Assembly: GCF_002899825.2 (NCBI RefSeq)
Contig: NZ_PPED02000001.1
Location: 682,001-746,000 of the forward strand
From: Chryseobacterium phosphatilyticum
GTDB taxonomy: Bacteria; Bacteroidota; Bacteroidia; Flavobacteriales; Weeksellaceae
Length of the DNA stretch: 64,000 nucleotides
Direction: 5' to 3'
The stretch's first letter is position 1, and every line of letters starts with the position of its first letter. The translations under genes and the position numbers were made by a program. Of the stretch, positions 45,071 to 54,886 are shown in pieces. The notes under the pieces were generated by a model that made no database searches, was not told where the DNA came from, and worked only from the letters and a program-made list of their open reading frames with translations.

Positions 45071-45102
45071 GATTTGAAGATTTCAGATTTCAGATTTCAG
45101 AC
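45071..45102. repeat. Short tandem repeat (GATTTCA words) between atpC and atpD
   Basis: GATTTGAA then three GATTTCA-type copies in tandem, between the two ATP synthase genes. It is of the same phrase-like intergenic kind as those at 30932, 46741, 59329 and 63459. Confidence 0.5.
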
Positions 45103-45149
45103 AACCTTAAAGTCTCATGTCTGGTATCTTTTATCTTTATGTCTAATTA

Positions 45150-46709
<1,560 letters not shown>

Positions 46710-46740
46710 TGGTAAAAAAAAGATTTTTATCATGCTTTTT

Positions 46741-46779
46741 ACAAATTTACCAATGTGCCAATTTATCAATGTACCAATC
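46741..46779. repeat. Degenerate CCAATG/ATCAATG word repeat
   Basis: ACCAATGTGCC, ATTTATCAATG and TACCAATC follow in tandem between atpD and ribF. The same words form the inverted repeat at 56075-56135. Confidence 0.45.
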
Positions 46780-46838
46780 ATTTTTTCAAGACAAAAATAT
46801 TGGTACAATGTTATATTGATAGATTGTTACATTATATC

Positions 46839-46846
46839 TATATTTG
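46839..46846 (+). promoter_or_regulatory. Promoter -7 element for ribF
   Basis: TATATTTG matches TAnnTTTG and ends 20 bases before the TTG start at 46867. No clear -33 partner. Confidence 0.4.
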
Positions 46847-46866
46847 CAATCAAAAATTTCTCCGTT

Positions 46867-47787
46867 TTGAAAGTTTTCAAAAATTTTACAGATTACTCCT
46901 CTCAGAAGCCTTTAGCATTGTCTTTAGGAATGTTTGACGGAGTACATCTTGGGCATAAAAGTATTATTGATGAACTGATAAAAGTAGGTACAGACAATAA
47001 TCTGGAGACTGCTATTCTTACTTTCTGGCCTCATCCACGCTTTGTTTTCAATCCTAATGAAGATTTGAAGCTTCTGAATACCCTTGAAGAAAAAAAGCAA
47101 CTGATTGAAAAATATCGTATTGATCATTTATTCCTGAAAGAGTTTGATGAAGAATTCAGAAATTTAACCGGAGAAGAGTTTGTACGTCAGATTTTAATTG
47201 ATAAACTAAATGTAAAATACCTTATCATAGGCTACGACCATTCTTTTGGAAAAAATAAAAGCGGAAACTTTGATCTTCTGGTAAAATTATCCAAAGAGCT
47301 GGATTTTAAAGTGGAACAGATGGAAGCAATTAATATTCATGAGAATAATATCAGCTCAACGAAGGTTCGTAATGCTCTCTTAACAGGAAATATCACAGAA
47401 GCCAACGAAATGCTGGGATACCCCTACTCTGTTTCCGGTACAGTTGTTCACGGCAAAAAGATCGGGAGAACAATTGGCTATCCTACCGCCAATATTGATA
47501 CGGAGTCTCTTAAACTTCTTCCTAAAAAAGGTGCTTATATTGTTGAAGTTAGTGTAAAAGGTCAGCAATACAAAGGAATGTTGAGCATTGGAACAAACCC
47601 TACAGTAAACGGTGAAAAGTTAACTGTTGAAGTCTATATTCTTGATTTTGATGAAGATATCTATGGCGAAAAAATAACAGTAGGGTTCAGAGATTTCCTT
47701 CATGACGAAATCAAGTTTGAAGGTCTTGAAAAATTGATCGAAAGATTAGATGAAGATAAACGATTAACAGAAGAATTTAATTTCTAA
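46867..47787 (+). CDS. ribF: Bifunctional riboflavin kinase/FAD synthetase with TTG start
   Basis: 306 aa from a TTG at 46867, which gives the normal RibF length and N-terminus MKVFKNFTDYSSQKPLALSL. A 366-aa frame opening at the ATG 46687 runs through promoter DNA and a repeat. The adenylyltransferase half has GMFDGVHLGH (about 20-29) and SSTKVRNAL near 165; the riboflavin kinase half has GRTIGYPTANI near 200. It makes FMN and FAD in the cytosol. It is transcribed alone and ends at a strong terminator. Confidence 0.93.
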   Translation: MKVFKNFTDYSSQKPLALSLGMFDGVHLGHKSIIDELIKVGTDNNLETAILTFWPHPRFVFNPNEDLKLLNTLEEKKQLIEKYRIDHLFLKEFDEEFRNLTGEEFVRQILIDKLNVKYLIIGYDHSFGKNKSGNFDLLVKLSKELDFKVEQMEAINIHENNISSTKVRNALLTGNITEANEMLGYPYSVSGTVVHGKKIGRTIGYPTANIDTESLKLLPKKGAYIVEVSVKGQQYKGMLSIGTNPTVNGEKLTVEVYILDFDEDIYGEKITVGFRDFLHDEIKFEGLEKLIERLDEDKRLTEEFNF

Positions 47788-47792
47788 AATAC

Positions 47793-47823
47793 AAAAGTAA
47801 CTCCCGAAAGAGTTACTTTTTTT
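47793..47823 (+). terminator. Terminator after ribF
   Basis: AAAAGTAACTC (47793-47803) pairs with GAGTTACTTTT (47810-47820), followed by TTT, just after the stop codon. Confidence 0.9.
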
Positions 47824-47831
47824 ATTCATTA

Positions 47832-47860
47832 AAAACCTTGCAATAATTATATAAAGGTTT
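47832..47860 (-). terminator. Terminator after the 47879 lipoprotein gene
   Basis: AAACCTT (47833-47839) pairs with AAGGTTT (47854-47860) and runs into TTTTAATG on the minus strand, about 20 bases from the stop codon. Confidence 0.5.
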
Positions 47861-47878
47861 CATCCTATTGAATTGAGT

Positions 47879-48376
47879 TTATTTCAGAACTTTTACATAA
47901 ACCTTTTGGGTTTCTCCATTCAGCTTTACATTAGGAAATTGCTTATCATGGTCAATAAATATATCTCCTTTCTGATCAGCTTTTCCGTTTCCGTCAGAAT
48001 CCCAGCTTACTGCTACATAATATTTAACAGGACCGGATGGTTTTGGGGTAATTTTACTCTCAGCATCTTTTGGTACAGGCAAATCAATAGTAAACGGAAG
48101 AGATTTCTGTTCAAAGTCTCTTTCTGTAATCAATGTTGCAGGAGCATCTGCCAGTCTTTCATCGGCACCATACAGACTTACTTTGAATTTAGGATTTTTA
48201 ATCTCAAACTTATCAGTTCCTGAAAATTCTAATTTCAGATTGTCAGAACCTTCTGCACTAGCCGAAGCAGCAGGAGGTGTAGTTTCGGTAGTAGTATTGC
48301 TCTTTTGTTCCGGCTTAGTACAACTTGATAACATCAGGGTACCTGCTGCCATGAATAATAAAAGGTGGTTTCTCAT
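47879..48376 (-). CDS. Hypothetical lipoprotein
   Basis: A 165-aa protein with a type II signal ending in LMLSSC (Cys19), so a lipid-anchored periplasmic or surface protein. After an Ala/Thr/Glu-rich linker (about 20-45) the remaining about 120 residues look like one beta-sandwich, with KVSLYGADERLAD and a DSDGNGKADQKGDI stretch near 130 that resembles a calcium-binding or dockerin-like Asp loop. Function is unknown. It is a single gene. Confidence 0.75.
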   Translation of the reverse strand: MRNHLLLFMAAGTLMLSSCTKPEQKSNTTTETTPPAASASAEGSDNLKLEFSGTDKFEIKNPKFKVSLYGADERLADAPATLITERDFEQKSLPFTIDLPVPKDAESKITPKPSGPVKYYVAVSWDSDGNGKADQKGDIFIDHDKQFPNVKLNGETQKVYVKVLK

Positions 48377-48462
48377 TTGTTCTTTATTTTATTAATGTTG
48401 ATTAATTATTTCACCTCTATTTGACAACAAATTCCATACCTAAAAGAAAAAGCTGTTTTTTA

Positions 48463-48819
48463 TTACAATGAAGAATTCACTGCATTTTGTGCTTTTTTAG
48501 TCAGAGACTTAAAAACAAGATCATAAGACTGATCAATAAGCTCAAGAATTAAGTCTCTTTTTAAACCATCTACCATCACAGAATTCCAGTGGGTTTTATT
48601 CATATGATAAGCTCCTGTAATCTGTGGATATTGCTCACGGAGTGCTGCACTCCATTCCGGGTCTGTTTTTACATTAATGGATAAGGGCTGTTTTTCAAGA
48701 CCCATTAATAGAAACATTTTAGTATCTACTTTTAATACAAGTGTTTCGTTATCAAAAGGAAAGCTTTCAGTAACTCCTTTTTTAGCAAGACAATAGTCTA
48801 AAACTTCGTTGGCATCCAT
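48463..48819 (-). CDS. MmcQ/YjbR-family protein
   Basis: A 118-aa cytosolic protein matching the whole YjbR/MmcQ domain. The N-terminus DYCLAKKGVTESFPF (about 7-21), then LLMGLEKQPLSINVK near 33-47 and YHMNKTHWNSVMVDG near 71-85 are the family hallmarks. The fold resembles a DNA-binding or chaperone-like alpha/beta domain; its function is unsettled. It is a single gene with no informative neighbours. Confidence 0.92.
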   Translation of the reverse strand: MDANEVLDYCLAKKGVTESFPFDNETLVLKVDTKMFLLMGLEKQPLSINVKTDPEWSAALREQYPQITGAYHMNKTHWNSVMVDGLKRDLILELIDQSYDLVFKSLTKKAQNAVNSSL

Positions 48820-48958
48820 GATGGGGTATGAGTAATATATAATTAATAATGAGCACTATTCATCAATGATAAATGATGTTGTGATAATATTTTTTAATCT
48901 TTCATTCAAATTTAGTAAATTTAAGAAGAGAAAAATAATTTCACCAATCACAATTATT

Positions 48959-49615
48959 ATGAAAGCTTTAGTAATCGGTGCTACAGGCGCTACAGGAAAA
49001 GATCTTGTCAATCAATTACTCAATGATAAGGATTTTGAGGAAGTCGATATTTTTGTACGGAAACCTGTCACTATTCAGAATGACAGACTTAAAGTTCATG
49101 TGGTTAATTTTGAAAAACCTGAGGAATGGAAAGATATGGTGAAGGGAGACGTTGCTTTTTCCTGTCTTGGAACGACCCTAAAAGATGCCGGAAGTAAAGA
49201 AGCCCAGAAAAAAGTAGACTTTGATTATCAATATGAATTTGCCAAAGCTGCCAGAGAAAATAATGTTGAAGATTATATTTTGGTTTCGGCTTATGGAGCT
49301 AACCCTGCATCCAAAATTTTCTATTCAAAAATGAAGGGAGAGTTGGAAGAAGCAGTAAAACAACTTCATTTTACTAAAATTACTATTTTCAAACCCGGAA
49401 TGCTGGAAAGAAAAGATTCTGAAAGAACGGGGGAAGTATTAGGCAGCAGGATTATAAAGTTTGCCAATAAACTAGGGTTGCTGGAGAGTCAAAAGCCTTT
49501 ACCTACAAATGTTCTGGCAAAGGCAATGATAAATTCTTCAAAAATTAAAAGTAATGGGTATTCCAGTATAAAACTGGGCAATATTTTTTGTTTTGCGGAG
49601 AAGAGTAATGAATGA
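48959..49615 (+). CDS. NAD(P)-binding Rossmann protein (NmrA/SDR-like)
   Basis: 218 aa from MKALVIGATGATGKDLVNQL; a longer frame opening at 48866 adds a hydrophobic, non-family extension and is rejected. The dinucleotide motif is GATGATGKD (about 7-15) and the atypical-SDR catalytic-like Tyr lies in YILVSAYGAN near 112. It resembles the HTATIP2/oxidoreductase-like, NAD(H)-binding family. The substrate is unknown. It is cytosolic and is transcribed as a single gene between two divergent or convergent neighbours. Confidence 0.88.
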   Translation: MKALVIGATGATGKDLVNQLLNDKDFEEVDIFVRKPVTIQNDRLKVHVVNFEKPEEWKDMVKGDVAFSCLGTTLKDAGSKEAQKKVDFDYQYEFAKAARENNVEDYILVSAYGANPASKIFYSKMKGELEEAVKQLHFTKITIFKPGMLERKDSERTGEVLGSRIIKFANKLGLLESQKPLPTNVLAKAMINSSKIKSNGYSSIKLGNIFCFAEKSNE

Positions 49616-49707
49616 TTCGGGATATGAGGTTCGGGAATATGTTTCGTGTTAAAGAGAGAAGATCTCCTTATTCATTTCCCTAAATCCTGCTACCTGTCAT
49701 CTATTAC

Positions 49708-50223
49708 CTATTTTATAGTTTTGCTCCCCATCTTTTGTCCCAATTTTTCGTATTCAATATCATTAGGTTCCCAGAGCTCTATTTTATTTCCCTCAGGATC
49801 CATGATGTGAGCAAACTTTCCATATTCATAGGTCTCGATCTTATCGACAATCGTTACATTTTCTTGTTTGAGTTGTTCTATTAATTTCTCCAAATTTTCT
49901 ACTCTGTAATTAATCATGAAATCTTTCTCTGAGGGTTGAAAGTATTTCGTCTTTTCATTAAAAGGACTCCATTGGCTAAAACCTTTCTTTGAATTATCTG
50001 CTCCCTGATACCACTCAAAAACAGTTCCGTATTCATTGGTTTCAAAACCTAAATGATCTTTGTACCACTCTCTCATTTTTTTGGGATCTTTAGATTTAAA
50101 AAAGATTCCACCGATACCAGTTACTCTTTTCATGGTATCAGATGTACTTTCTGAAACTGCCTTAAATGCAAACCCCAGCATAAAGGAAGCCAGAATAGAA
50201 ACAGTAAAGATTATTTTTTTCAT
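49708..50223 (-). CDS. VOC-superfamily (glyoxalase-like) protein, exported
   Basis: 171 aa from the ATG at 50223; a longer opening at 50280 would read through the gpx terminator and is rejected. MKKIIFTVSILASFMLGFAFKAVS is a signal peptide or anchor. Then one VOC beta-alpha module runs from about 30: GGIFFKSKDPKKMREWYKDHLG and a C-terminal HIMDPEGNKIELWEPN provide the typical metal-site and fold elements. It resembles glyoxalase or bleomycin-resistance-type proteins, but with export. The substrate is unknown. Confidence 0.85.
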   Translation of the reverse strand: MKKIIFTVSILASFMLGFAFKAVSESTSDTMKRVTGIGGIFFKSKDPKKMREWYKDHLGFETNEYGTVFEWYQGADNSKKGFSQWSPFNEKTKYFQPSEKDFMINYRVENLEKLIEQLKQENVTIVDKIETYEYGKFAHIMDPEGNKIELWEPNDIEYEKLGQKMGSKTIK

Positions 50224-50246
50224 GATGTATAAATTTGTTTTAAAAA

Positions 50247-50277
50247 TAAAAAAAGTGGATGTAAACTCAACACCCAC
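50247..50277 (-). terminator. Terminator after the glutathione peroxidase gene
   Basis: GTGGATGT (50255-50262) pairs with ACACCCAC (50270-50277), with one G-U pair in the RNA. On the minus strand a T-run follows, 24 bases after the gpx stop codon. Confidence 0.75.
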
Positions 50278-50301
50278 CATCTAAAAATATATTTTTTATC
50301 T

Positions 50302-50877
50302 TTATTTCAGATACTTTGTAATAGCCTCATCAGTTGGCTTGGTTGTACTTACAAAAGTATCAATTAACTTTCCGTTTTCATCGATTAAGAATTTGGTAAA
50401 ATTCCAAAGGATGGTTGTATTTTTCACCCCGTTTAATTCCTGTTCCGTCAGATATTTAAAAATAGGAGCAGTATCGTCTCCTTTTACAGAAACTTTAGCA
50501 GCCAATGGAAATGTTACCCCATAATTTTTCTGGCAAAATGCTCCAATTTCAGTATTTGTACCAGGCTCCTGTCCTCCAAAATTATTGGCTGGAAAACCCA
50601 CAATCACCAATTTATCTTTATATTGCTCATACACTTTTTCCAGATCTGCATACTGAGGGGTAAACCCGCACTCTGAAGCTGTATTGACAATAAGGATTTT
50701 CTTTCCTTTATAATCTGCAAAGTTGATTTCTTTCCCGTCAAGGCTTTCTACTTTGAAATCATATATTGTTTTTCCCATAAGTTCTTTGGTTTTGGCTTTA
50801 GAAATTTCACTTTTTTGGTTGGTGCAGCTTTGCAGAAATGCGATAAAAGAAAGCAGCATTAAAAAAATATTTTTCAT
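50302..50877 (-). CDS. Glutathione peroxidase-family lipoprotein
   Basis: 191 aa with a lipobox (Cys18 in LQSC), so lipid-anchored and periplasmic. The peroxidatic Cys70 is in NTASECGFT, and the tetrad partners Gln in FPANNFGGQEPG (about 100) and Trp-Asn in WNFTKFL near 160 are present. The enzyme uses cysteine, not selenocysteine, and in bacteria probably takes electrons from thioredoxin. It would detoxify lipid or other peroxides at the membrane. Confidence 0.93.
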   Translation of the reverse strand: MKNIFLMLLSFIAFLQSCTNQKSEISKAKTKELMGKTIYDFKVESLDGKEINFADYKGKKILIVNTASECGFTPQYADLEKVYEQYKDKLVIVGFPANNFGGQEPGTNTEIGAFCQKNYGVTFPLAAKVSVKGDDTAPIFKYLTEQELNGVKNTTILWNFTKFLIDENGKLIDTFVSTTKPTDEAITKYLK

Positions 50878-51308
50878 AGGAATATTTTTAGTAAGATTAA
50901 GAAACCACTAATGTAAAAATATTATTTGTAATAATTGATGAAACTCTTACCCGTTCTGTAATTCTGGTCAATATTTAAAAAGAAAATTTTATTTAAGTTT
51001 CTTTGATTAGAATAAAATTCTGATTTGCAATACGTTATTGTTTATACCTGATTTTTTATTTTAATTATATTTTAATTATTTTTTAATTTTTGCTAAAATA
51101 TTAATAGTTAGTTATATAATTTAATCGAAGTGTTACATATATATTCATCAAATTAAATAAAAAGACTCCAATTAACTGATATTCACATAATTAAATAAAA
51201 TATTAATGATAAAATAATTCATATTAAAGTGATTTGGGTGATTTTAATTTATACATTTGAGAAGTGTCAAGAAGCAAGTCTAACAACATTTAATTATAAT
51301 TTTAAAAC
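50878..51308. other. 431-base very AT-rich gap upstream of the pore-former-like gene
   Basis: No ORF. By eye it is roughly four-fifths AT with runs like ATTAATAGTTAG. Near the right end there is a TACATTTG element (51252-51259) with TTTG at 51233-51236. It is a long regulatory leader or a recently acquired flank. Confidence 0.5.
51233..51259 (+). promoter_or_regulatory. Promoter for the pore-former-like pair
   Basis: TTTG (51233-51236), a 15-nt spacer (short) and TACATTTG (51252-51259). The ATG is at 51309, about 45 bases from the predicted start. Confidence 0.4.
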
Positions 51309-52442
51309 ATGCCACAAATCACAACTTACAATGTTGATCCTGCGAAACGTAGGGTCCTCACAATTGAAAACATGGAAGAGTTAGGAATAACAGATGAATT
51401 GATTATGGAGATTTTGAATAAAAAAATACCTGAACTCAAATATTACAAAGTAGATGAAAAAGGAAACTATATTATAGAAAAAGGGGATTATGTCCCGTTA
51501 TGGCCGGTAGGAATATCGATAAACGATAGAAAATTTGGCAAGTTTCCTGATCCTAATGCTGCACAACGAGGATGGATGGCTTTTTTTGAAATTGGTGCTC
51601 CCTTGTTTGAAGAAAGATCAAATATCATACAACCCGTTGCGGATGTAATATCTACCAGAAACTATGAAAATAGATCTGCTGAAGCACGTCAGTTTTCTGA
51701 TACTATTGAATTTACTATAGGGAATACATTCAATTGGAGTTTATCAGGTACGGGAAGTCTTACTTTTGGAGGAAAAGTTGAAGGGGAATTGCAGGCACAA
51801 ATATTCCAAACGATAGAGAAGACACTGCAAGAGAGTTTGGCAAATAGTTTAACAACCAGAAAGAACCATAAAGATCATAATCATAAAGACAATATAGGTA
51901 CCGAAGAAGAATCAGAAGTTCAGCAAAGAACTGAATTTATCAGTACCAATTCAAGCATGGTTAATTTCAGAGCGACAGGCACTGCTATTGGTCGTGGAGA
52001 ATTACATGCAGAAGTAGGTCTTTCTTTGACGGGTACTATTTCCGGTACACTAACAACATCATGGAACTCAAGCTCTAATGTTTCAGGAAATATTCCTTCA
52101 AACTCCCGTGTTGAAACCTTGGCTACACAAAGACGTCAGGTAAAACAATTTACTTACGAAGTACCCATTACGTTTAGTGGATTCATCGGGTTGAATTTTG
52201 ATGGATTAGTTCGTCCTAACGAGAAATCGGGTGAAGCCCGTCCTGCTCCAAATACTCCGGCTAAAGAAATTCCTGTTGACATATCTGTTTTAGCACTTTC
52301 CGATAAGGATAGATTATACAGAGCGAAAGGAATAGCAGAAACAGTATCAACTTTGGATGTAAACCATACTATTTTCGATACCAAACCACTTAATAGGGAT
52401 GGTAGTGAGACATTCGCAAGAAATCGTCCTCACAATTTATAA
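51309..52442 (+). CDS. Putative aerolysin/ETX-MTX2-like beta-pore-forming protein
   Basis: A 377-aa protein, no signal peptide visible. Residues about 135-200 (FSDTIEFTIGNTFNWSLSG onward) and 215-290 alternate polar and hydrophobic residues with many Ser/Thr, as in the amphipathic strands of aerolysin-type toxins. The motif IPSNSRVE (about 260) resembles the ETX/MTX2 strand after the insertion loop. Residues 182-195 are His/Lys/Asp-rich. A soluble head (1-130, including WMAFFEIGAPLFEERSN) precedes these. It pairs with the next gene, 30 bases away. Family membership is an inference from strand pattern, not a database match. A structural or adhesin protein is the alternative. Confidence 0.5.
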   Translation: MPQITTYNVDPAKRRVLTIENMEELGITDELIMEILNKKIPELKYYKVDEKGNYIIEKGDYVPLWPVGISINDRKFGKFPDPNAAQRGWMAFFEIGAPLFEERSNIIQPVADVISTRNYENRSAEARQFSDTIEFTIGNTFNWSLSGTGSLTFGGKVEGELQAQIFQTIEKTLQESLANSLTTRKNHKDHNHKDNIGTEEESEVQQRTEFISTNSSMVNFRATGTAIGRGELHAEVGLSLTGTISGTLTTSWNSSSNVSGNIPSNSRVETLATQRRQVKQFTYEVPITFSGFIGLNFDGLVRPNEKSGEARPAPNTPAKEIPVDISVLALSDKDRLYRAKGIAETVSTLDVNHTIFDTKPLNRDGSETFARNRPHNL

Positions 52443-52471
52443 AATCACATAACTTATTAAAAAACAACAAT

Positions 52472-52921
52472 ATGGCATTTCCAGATATATTCAATTTTGG
52501 CCGCAGTATAGCTGCCGGAGGAAGTAAAGCAGAAAAAATACTTTCAGAATTCATCCCAACAGAAGAAAATGAATCAATCAGTGTACCTCCTCACGACCCT
52601 TTTAAACCTGAAAAACGTGTTCGGCAAGATCCAAAAATTGTGAGAGAAACATCTCCACAAGCAGGTATTATATTCAATTTCATAAGTTCTACAATAACTT
52701 CTGACATGAAACAAGCTAGTGATAATGTAGAAAAATCAATGGGTGATCCTTCGTCAGTAGTCGATCCGGCTGCAGGAACTATGGGTAAAGCCAGAGAAAC
52801 TTCTGATAAGGTTAAAGATGATGCTCCTACTCCTAATGATACATCAATGCCTTCTCCACCTAAACCTAAGGATGTAAAACCAGAGGGATGGAATAATCAG
52901 CCCAAACCAAAAACCCCCTAA
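52472..52921 (+). CDS. Small protein paired with the pore-former-like gene, unrecognised
   Basis: A 149-aa cytosolic protein with no known motif. The N-terminal MAFPDIFNFGRSIAAGG and middle PQAGIIFNFISS are the only hydrophobic stretches; the last 45 residues are Pro/Lys/Asp-rich and probably disordered. It begins 30 bases after the pore-former-like gene and shares its terminator, so the two form an operon. It could be an immunity, chaperone or secretion-adaptor partner; nothing in the sequence proves it. Confidence 0.6.
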   Translation: MAFPDIFNFGRSIAAGGSKAEKILSEFIPTEENESISVPPHDPFKPEKRVRQDPKIVRETSPQAGIIFNFISSTITSDMKQASDNVEKSMGDPSSVVDPAAGTMGKARETSDKVKDDAPTPNDTSMPSPPKPKDVKPEGWNNQPKPKTP

Positions 52922-52976
52922 GGATTAGGCTAAAGGTAAGTAATTAATCAAATGTTTTTATCAAAAACATGATATA

Positions 52977-53016
52977 AACAACAAAGCCTCAGGTTTGATC
53001 TGAGGTTTTGTTGTTT
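52977..53016 (+). terminator. Terminator of the pore-former-like operon
   Basis: AACAACAAAGCCTCAG pairs with CTGAGGTTTTGTTGTT (16 positions, one mismatch) across a 7-nt loop, 56 bases after the stop codon. Confidence 0.88.
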
Positions 53017-53089
53017 AAAAATATTCTTCTTGAACAAGCTAATTTCTATTTTCTCCAGGAAACTTTAGACAAGTTCAATATTTTAAATT

Positions 53090-53118
53090 AAAAAACTGAC
53101 TATGATAAGTCAGTTTTA
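53090..53118 (-). terminator. Terminator after the 53188 gene
   Basis: AAAACTGACT (53092-53101) pairs with AGTCAGTTTT (53108-53117). On the minus strand a T-run follows. Confidence 0.7.
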
Positions 53119-53187
53119 AATTTATTTATGGCTTAAATAATATAAAAAATCTTATAAAAACAATTTTTAGCCAATGAGGATTAATAC

Positions 53188-53850
53188 CTAAAACTTAAAA
53201 GTATTGGCAGGAAAGACTTTGTTGACATCTACCTTGTTGAGTAACATTACGTAGTCTCCATCTTTCTTAGCGCTGGAAGATTCAATTCTGAACGGCATTA
53301 CTATATTTCCTACTTTTTTATAATCGGAATAGACTAACGTTTCATCTTTTTTCACTTCTTTTAAAAGCATATAGGTATTGGTATCAAAATAATACAGGTT
53401 TTTATTCACATTTTTAGTCAGTTCTACTTTATGACAGTAGATCTCCCCTACTTTTTCTTTTCCAAGATATTTCGCCGCAAAACCTTTATTTTCCCAATCA
53501 ATAAAGTCATTATCAAAACTTTCGGGGATATATTCCGGATATACCTGAAGTTTATTGGCTGCATAGTTCATCGCATATCCTTTAGTTCCGTCAAAACCTT
53601 CAATAGCCGTTTCTTTTCCTCCGGTGGTAATCAATGTTTTTGTAAGATTAGGACGCTGCTGATAAATTTTTATCGGATATTCATCTTTAATTCCCAATAC
53701 GACTTTTCCCTGAAGTAACACTGAGTTCAACAATTTCCAATTGGTTAATCCTCCGGATAGTTCAATGTTTTTGTCTATGATTTCCTTTGCCGTTTGTGCA
53801 AAAAATAAAGGTGAACATATCAGGCCAAATACTAGCAGTAACTTCTTCAT
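53188..53850 (-). CDS. LolA-like periplasmic lipoprotein-sorting-family protein
   Basis: A 220-aa protein with a signal peptide (ending LFFAQ at about 19). The body is an open beta-barrel-like series of strands, with IYQQRPNLTKTLI, GFDGTKGYAMN and YYFDTNTYMLLKEVKK, as in LolA/LppX-type outer-membrane lipoprotein carriers. It probably binds a lipid or lipoprotein in the periplasm. It lies just after kdsB and is transcribed on the same strand; a small hairpin (53896) separates them. Confidence 0.75.
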   Translation of the reverse strand: MKKLLLVFGLICSPLFFAQTAKEIIDKNIELSGGLTNWKLLNSVLLQGKVVLGIKDEYPIKIYQQRPNLTKTLITTGGKETAIEGFDGTKGYAMNYAANKLQVYPEYIPESFDNDFIDWENKGFAAKYLGKEKVGEIYCHKVELTKNVNKNLYYFDTNTYMLLKEVKKDETLVYSDYKKVGNIVMPFRIESSSAKKDGDYVMLLNKVDVNKVFPANTFKF

Positions 53851-53895
53851 TAATTTTATTTATAAATTCAAATATAAGAGGATTTGAGATAAAAT

Positions 53896-53924
53896 GCAAA
53901 AAGGGGAATTGCCCCCCTATCCTT
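53896..53924 (-). terminator. Terminator after kdsB
   Basis: AGGGG (53902-53906) pairs with CCCCT (53914-53918). On the minus strand the hairpin is followed by TTTTGCATTTT, 9 bases from the kdsB stop codon. Confidence 0.45.
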
Positions 53925-53932
53925 TTTTCAAA

Positions 53933-54655
53933 TTAAATTAATTTCCTTGCTTTTTCAAGATCTTCCGGTGTATCGATACCTACTCCTACAAAATTGGTTT
54001 CTATCATTTTGATTTTCATCCCATATTCAAGATAACGGATGCATTCAATTTTTTCTGATATCTCCAAAGGTTTCATTTCTAATTTTGAAAACTGTAACAA
54101 AGCTTCTTTTCTAAAGGCGTATACTCCAATATGCTTAAAATAATTTATATGATAAGAAACTTCCCTGTGAAAAGGAATTACTGAACGACTAAAATACAAA
54201 GCAAACCCGTTATTATCGGTAATTACTTTTACATTATTAGGATTTTCAATTTCTTCTTTTTCAAACAATTGTATTTTTAAAGAAGCCAGAGAAACCTCCT
54301 TCTGATCGTCATTTTTAAAAACTTCTATCAGTTGTTTTAAAGGTTCCAGCTTGAGGAAAGGCTCATCGCCCTGAACATTAATGACAATATCACAATCAAT
54401 ATTCTGAACAGCTTCAGCAATACGATCACTTCCTGTTTCATGTTGTCCTGTCATAACAGCTTTCCCTCCATTTTTCACAATTTCATCCAAAATAATTTCA
54501 GAATCCGTTGCCACAAAAACTTCATCAAATAAACCGGTTTCTACTACATTTTGGTAGGTAGTGGTAATAACTGTTTTTTCTCCTAAAATTTGCATGAGTT
54601 TTCCCGGGAAACGGCTTGCTTCATAGCGTGCAGGGATGACAGCGATAATTTTCAT
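53933..54655 (-). CDS. kdsB: 3-deoxy-manno-octulosonate cytidylyltransferase
   Basis: A 240-aa cytosolic enzyme making CMP-KDO from CTP and KDO. The start [19 protein letters not shown] is the family signature (nucleotide-binding PARYxSxRFPGK), and VFVATDSEI (about 46-54), [10 protein letters not shown] (about 93-102) and the [18 protein letters not shown] region near 160 follow. The final segment with [12 protein letters not shown] is typical. With kdsA at 29244, two steps of the KDO pathway are in the window. Confidence 0.96.
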   Translation of the reverse strand: MKIIAVIPARYEASRFPGKLMQILGEKTVITTTYQNVVETGLFDEVFVATDSEIILDEIVKNGGKAVMTGQHETGSDRIAEAVQNIDCDIVINVQGDEPFLKLEPLKQLIEVFKNDDQKEVSLASLKIQLFEKEEIENPNNVKVITDNNGFALYFSRSVIPFHREVSYHINYFKHIGVYAFRKEALLQFSKLEMKPLEISEKIECIRYLEYGMKIKMIETNFVGVGIDTPEDLEKARKLI

Positions 54656-54826
54656 TCAGTAAAATATTAATTAAGTCTTTTCAAGCCATCATCTTCAAAA
54701 AAATGAATGATATGGCTTATTCAGACCAAAAATAGTGAAAACTATTTTAGTTTGTTCTATAAAATGTGGTATTCTGTCTAATTCCCTTATGAAATCCTAG
54801 GATTTTTCCCTTTTCAAAAAACAAAA

Positions 54827-54855
54827 TTCCCACATCTTCAAAGAAAATGTGAGAA
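54827..54855 (-). terminator. Terminator after the PAP2 phosphatase gene
   Basis: TTCCCACAT pairs with ATGTGAGAA with one mismatch. On the minus strand a TTTTGTTTTTT tract follows, about 30 bases after the stop codon. Confidence 0.65.
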
Positions 54856-54886
54856 TCGGGTATAGATTTTTAAATGAGTCGATATT

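Noticed and set aside
48866..48958. Upstream extension of the NAD(P)-binding gene
   Set aside because: It adds a hydrophobic stretch before a Rossmann start at MKALVIGATGATG; no family member has it.
50224..50280. Upstream extension of the VOC gene
   Set aside because: The added codons come from the glutathione peroxidase terminator, and the internal ATG starts a proper signal peptide.
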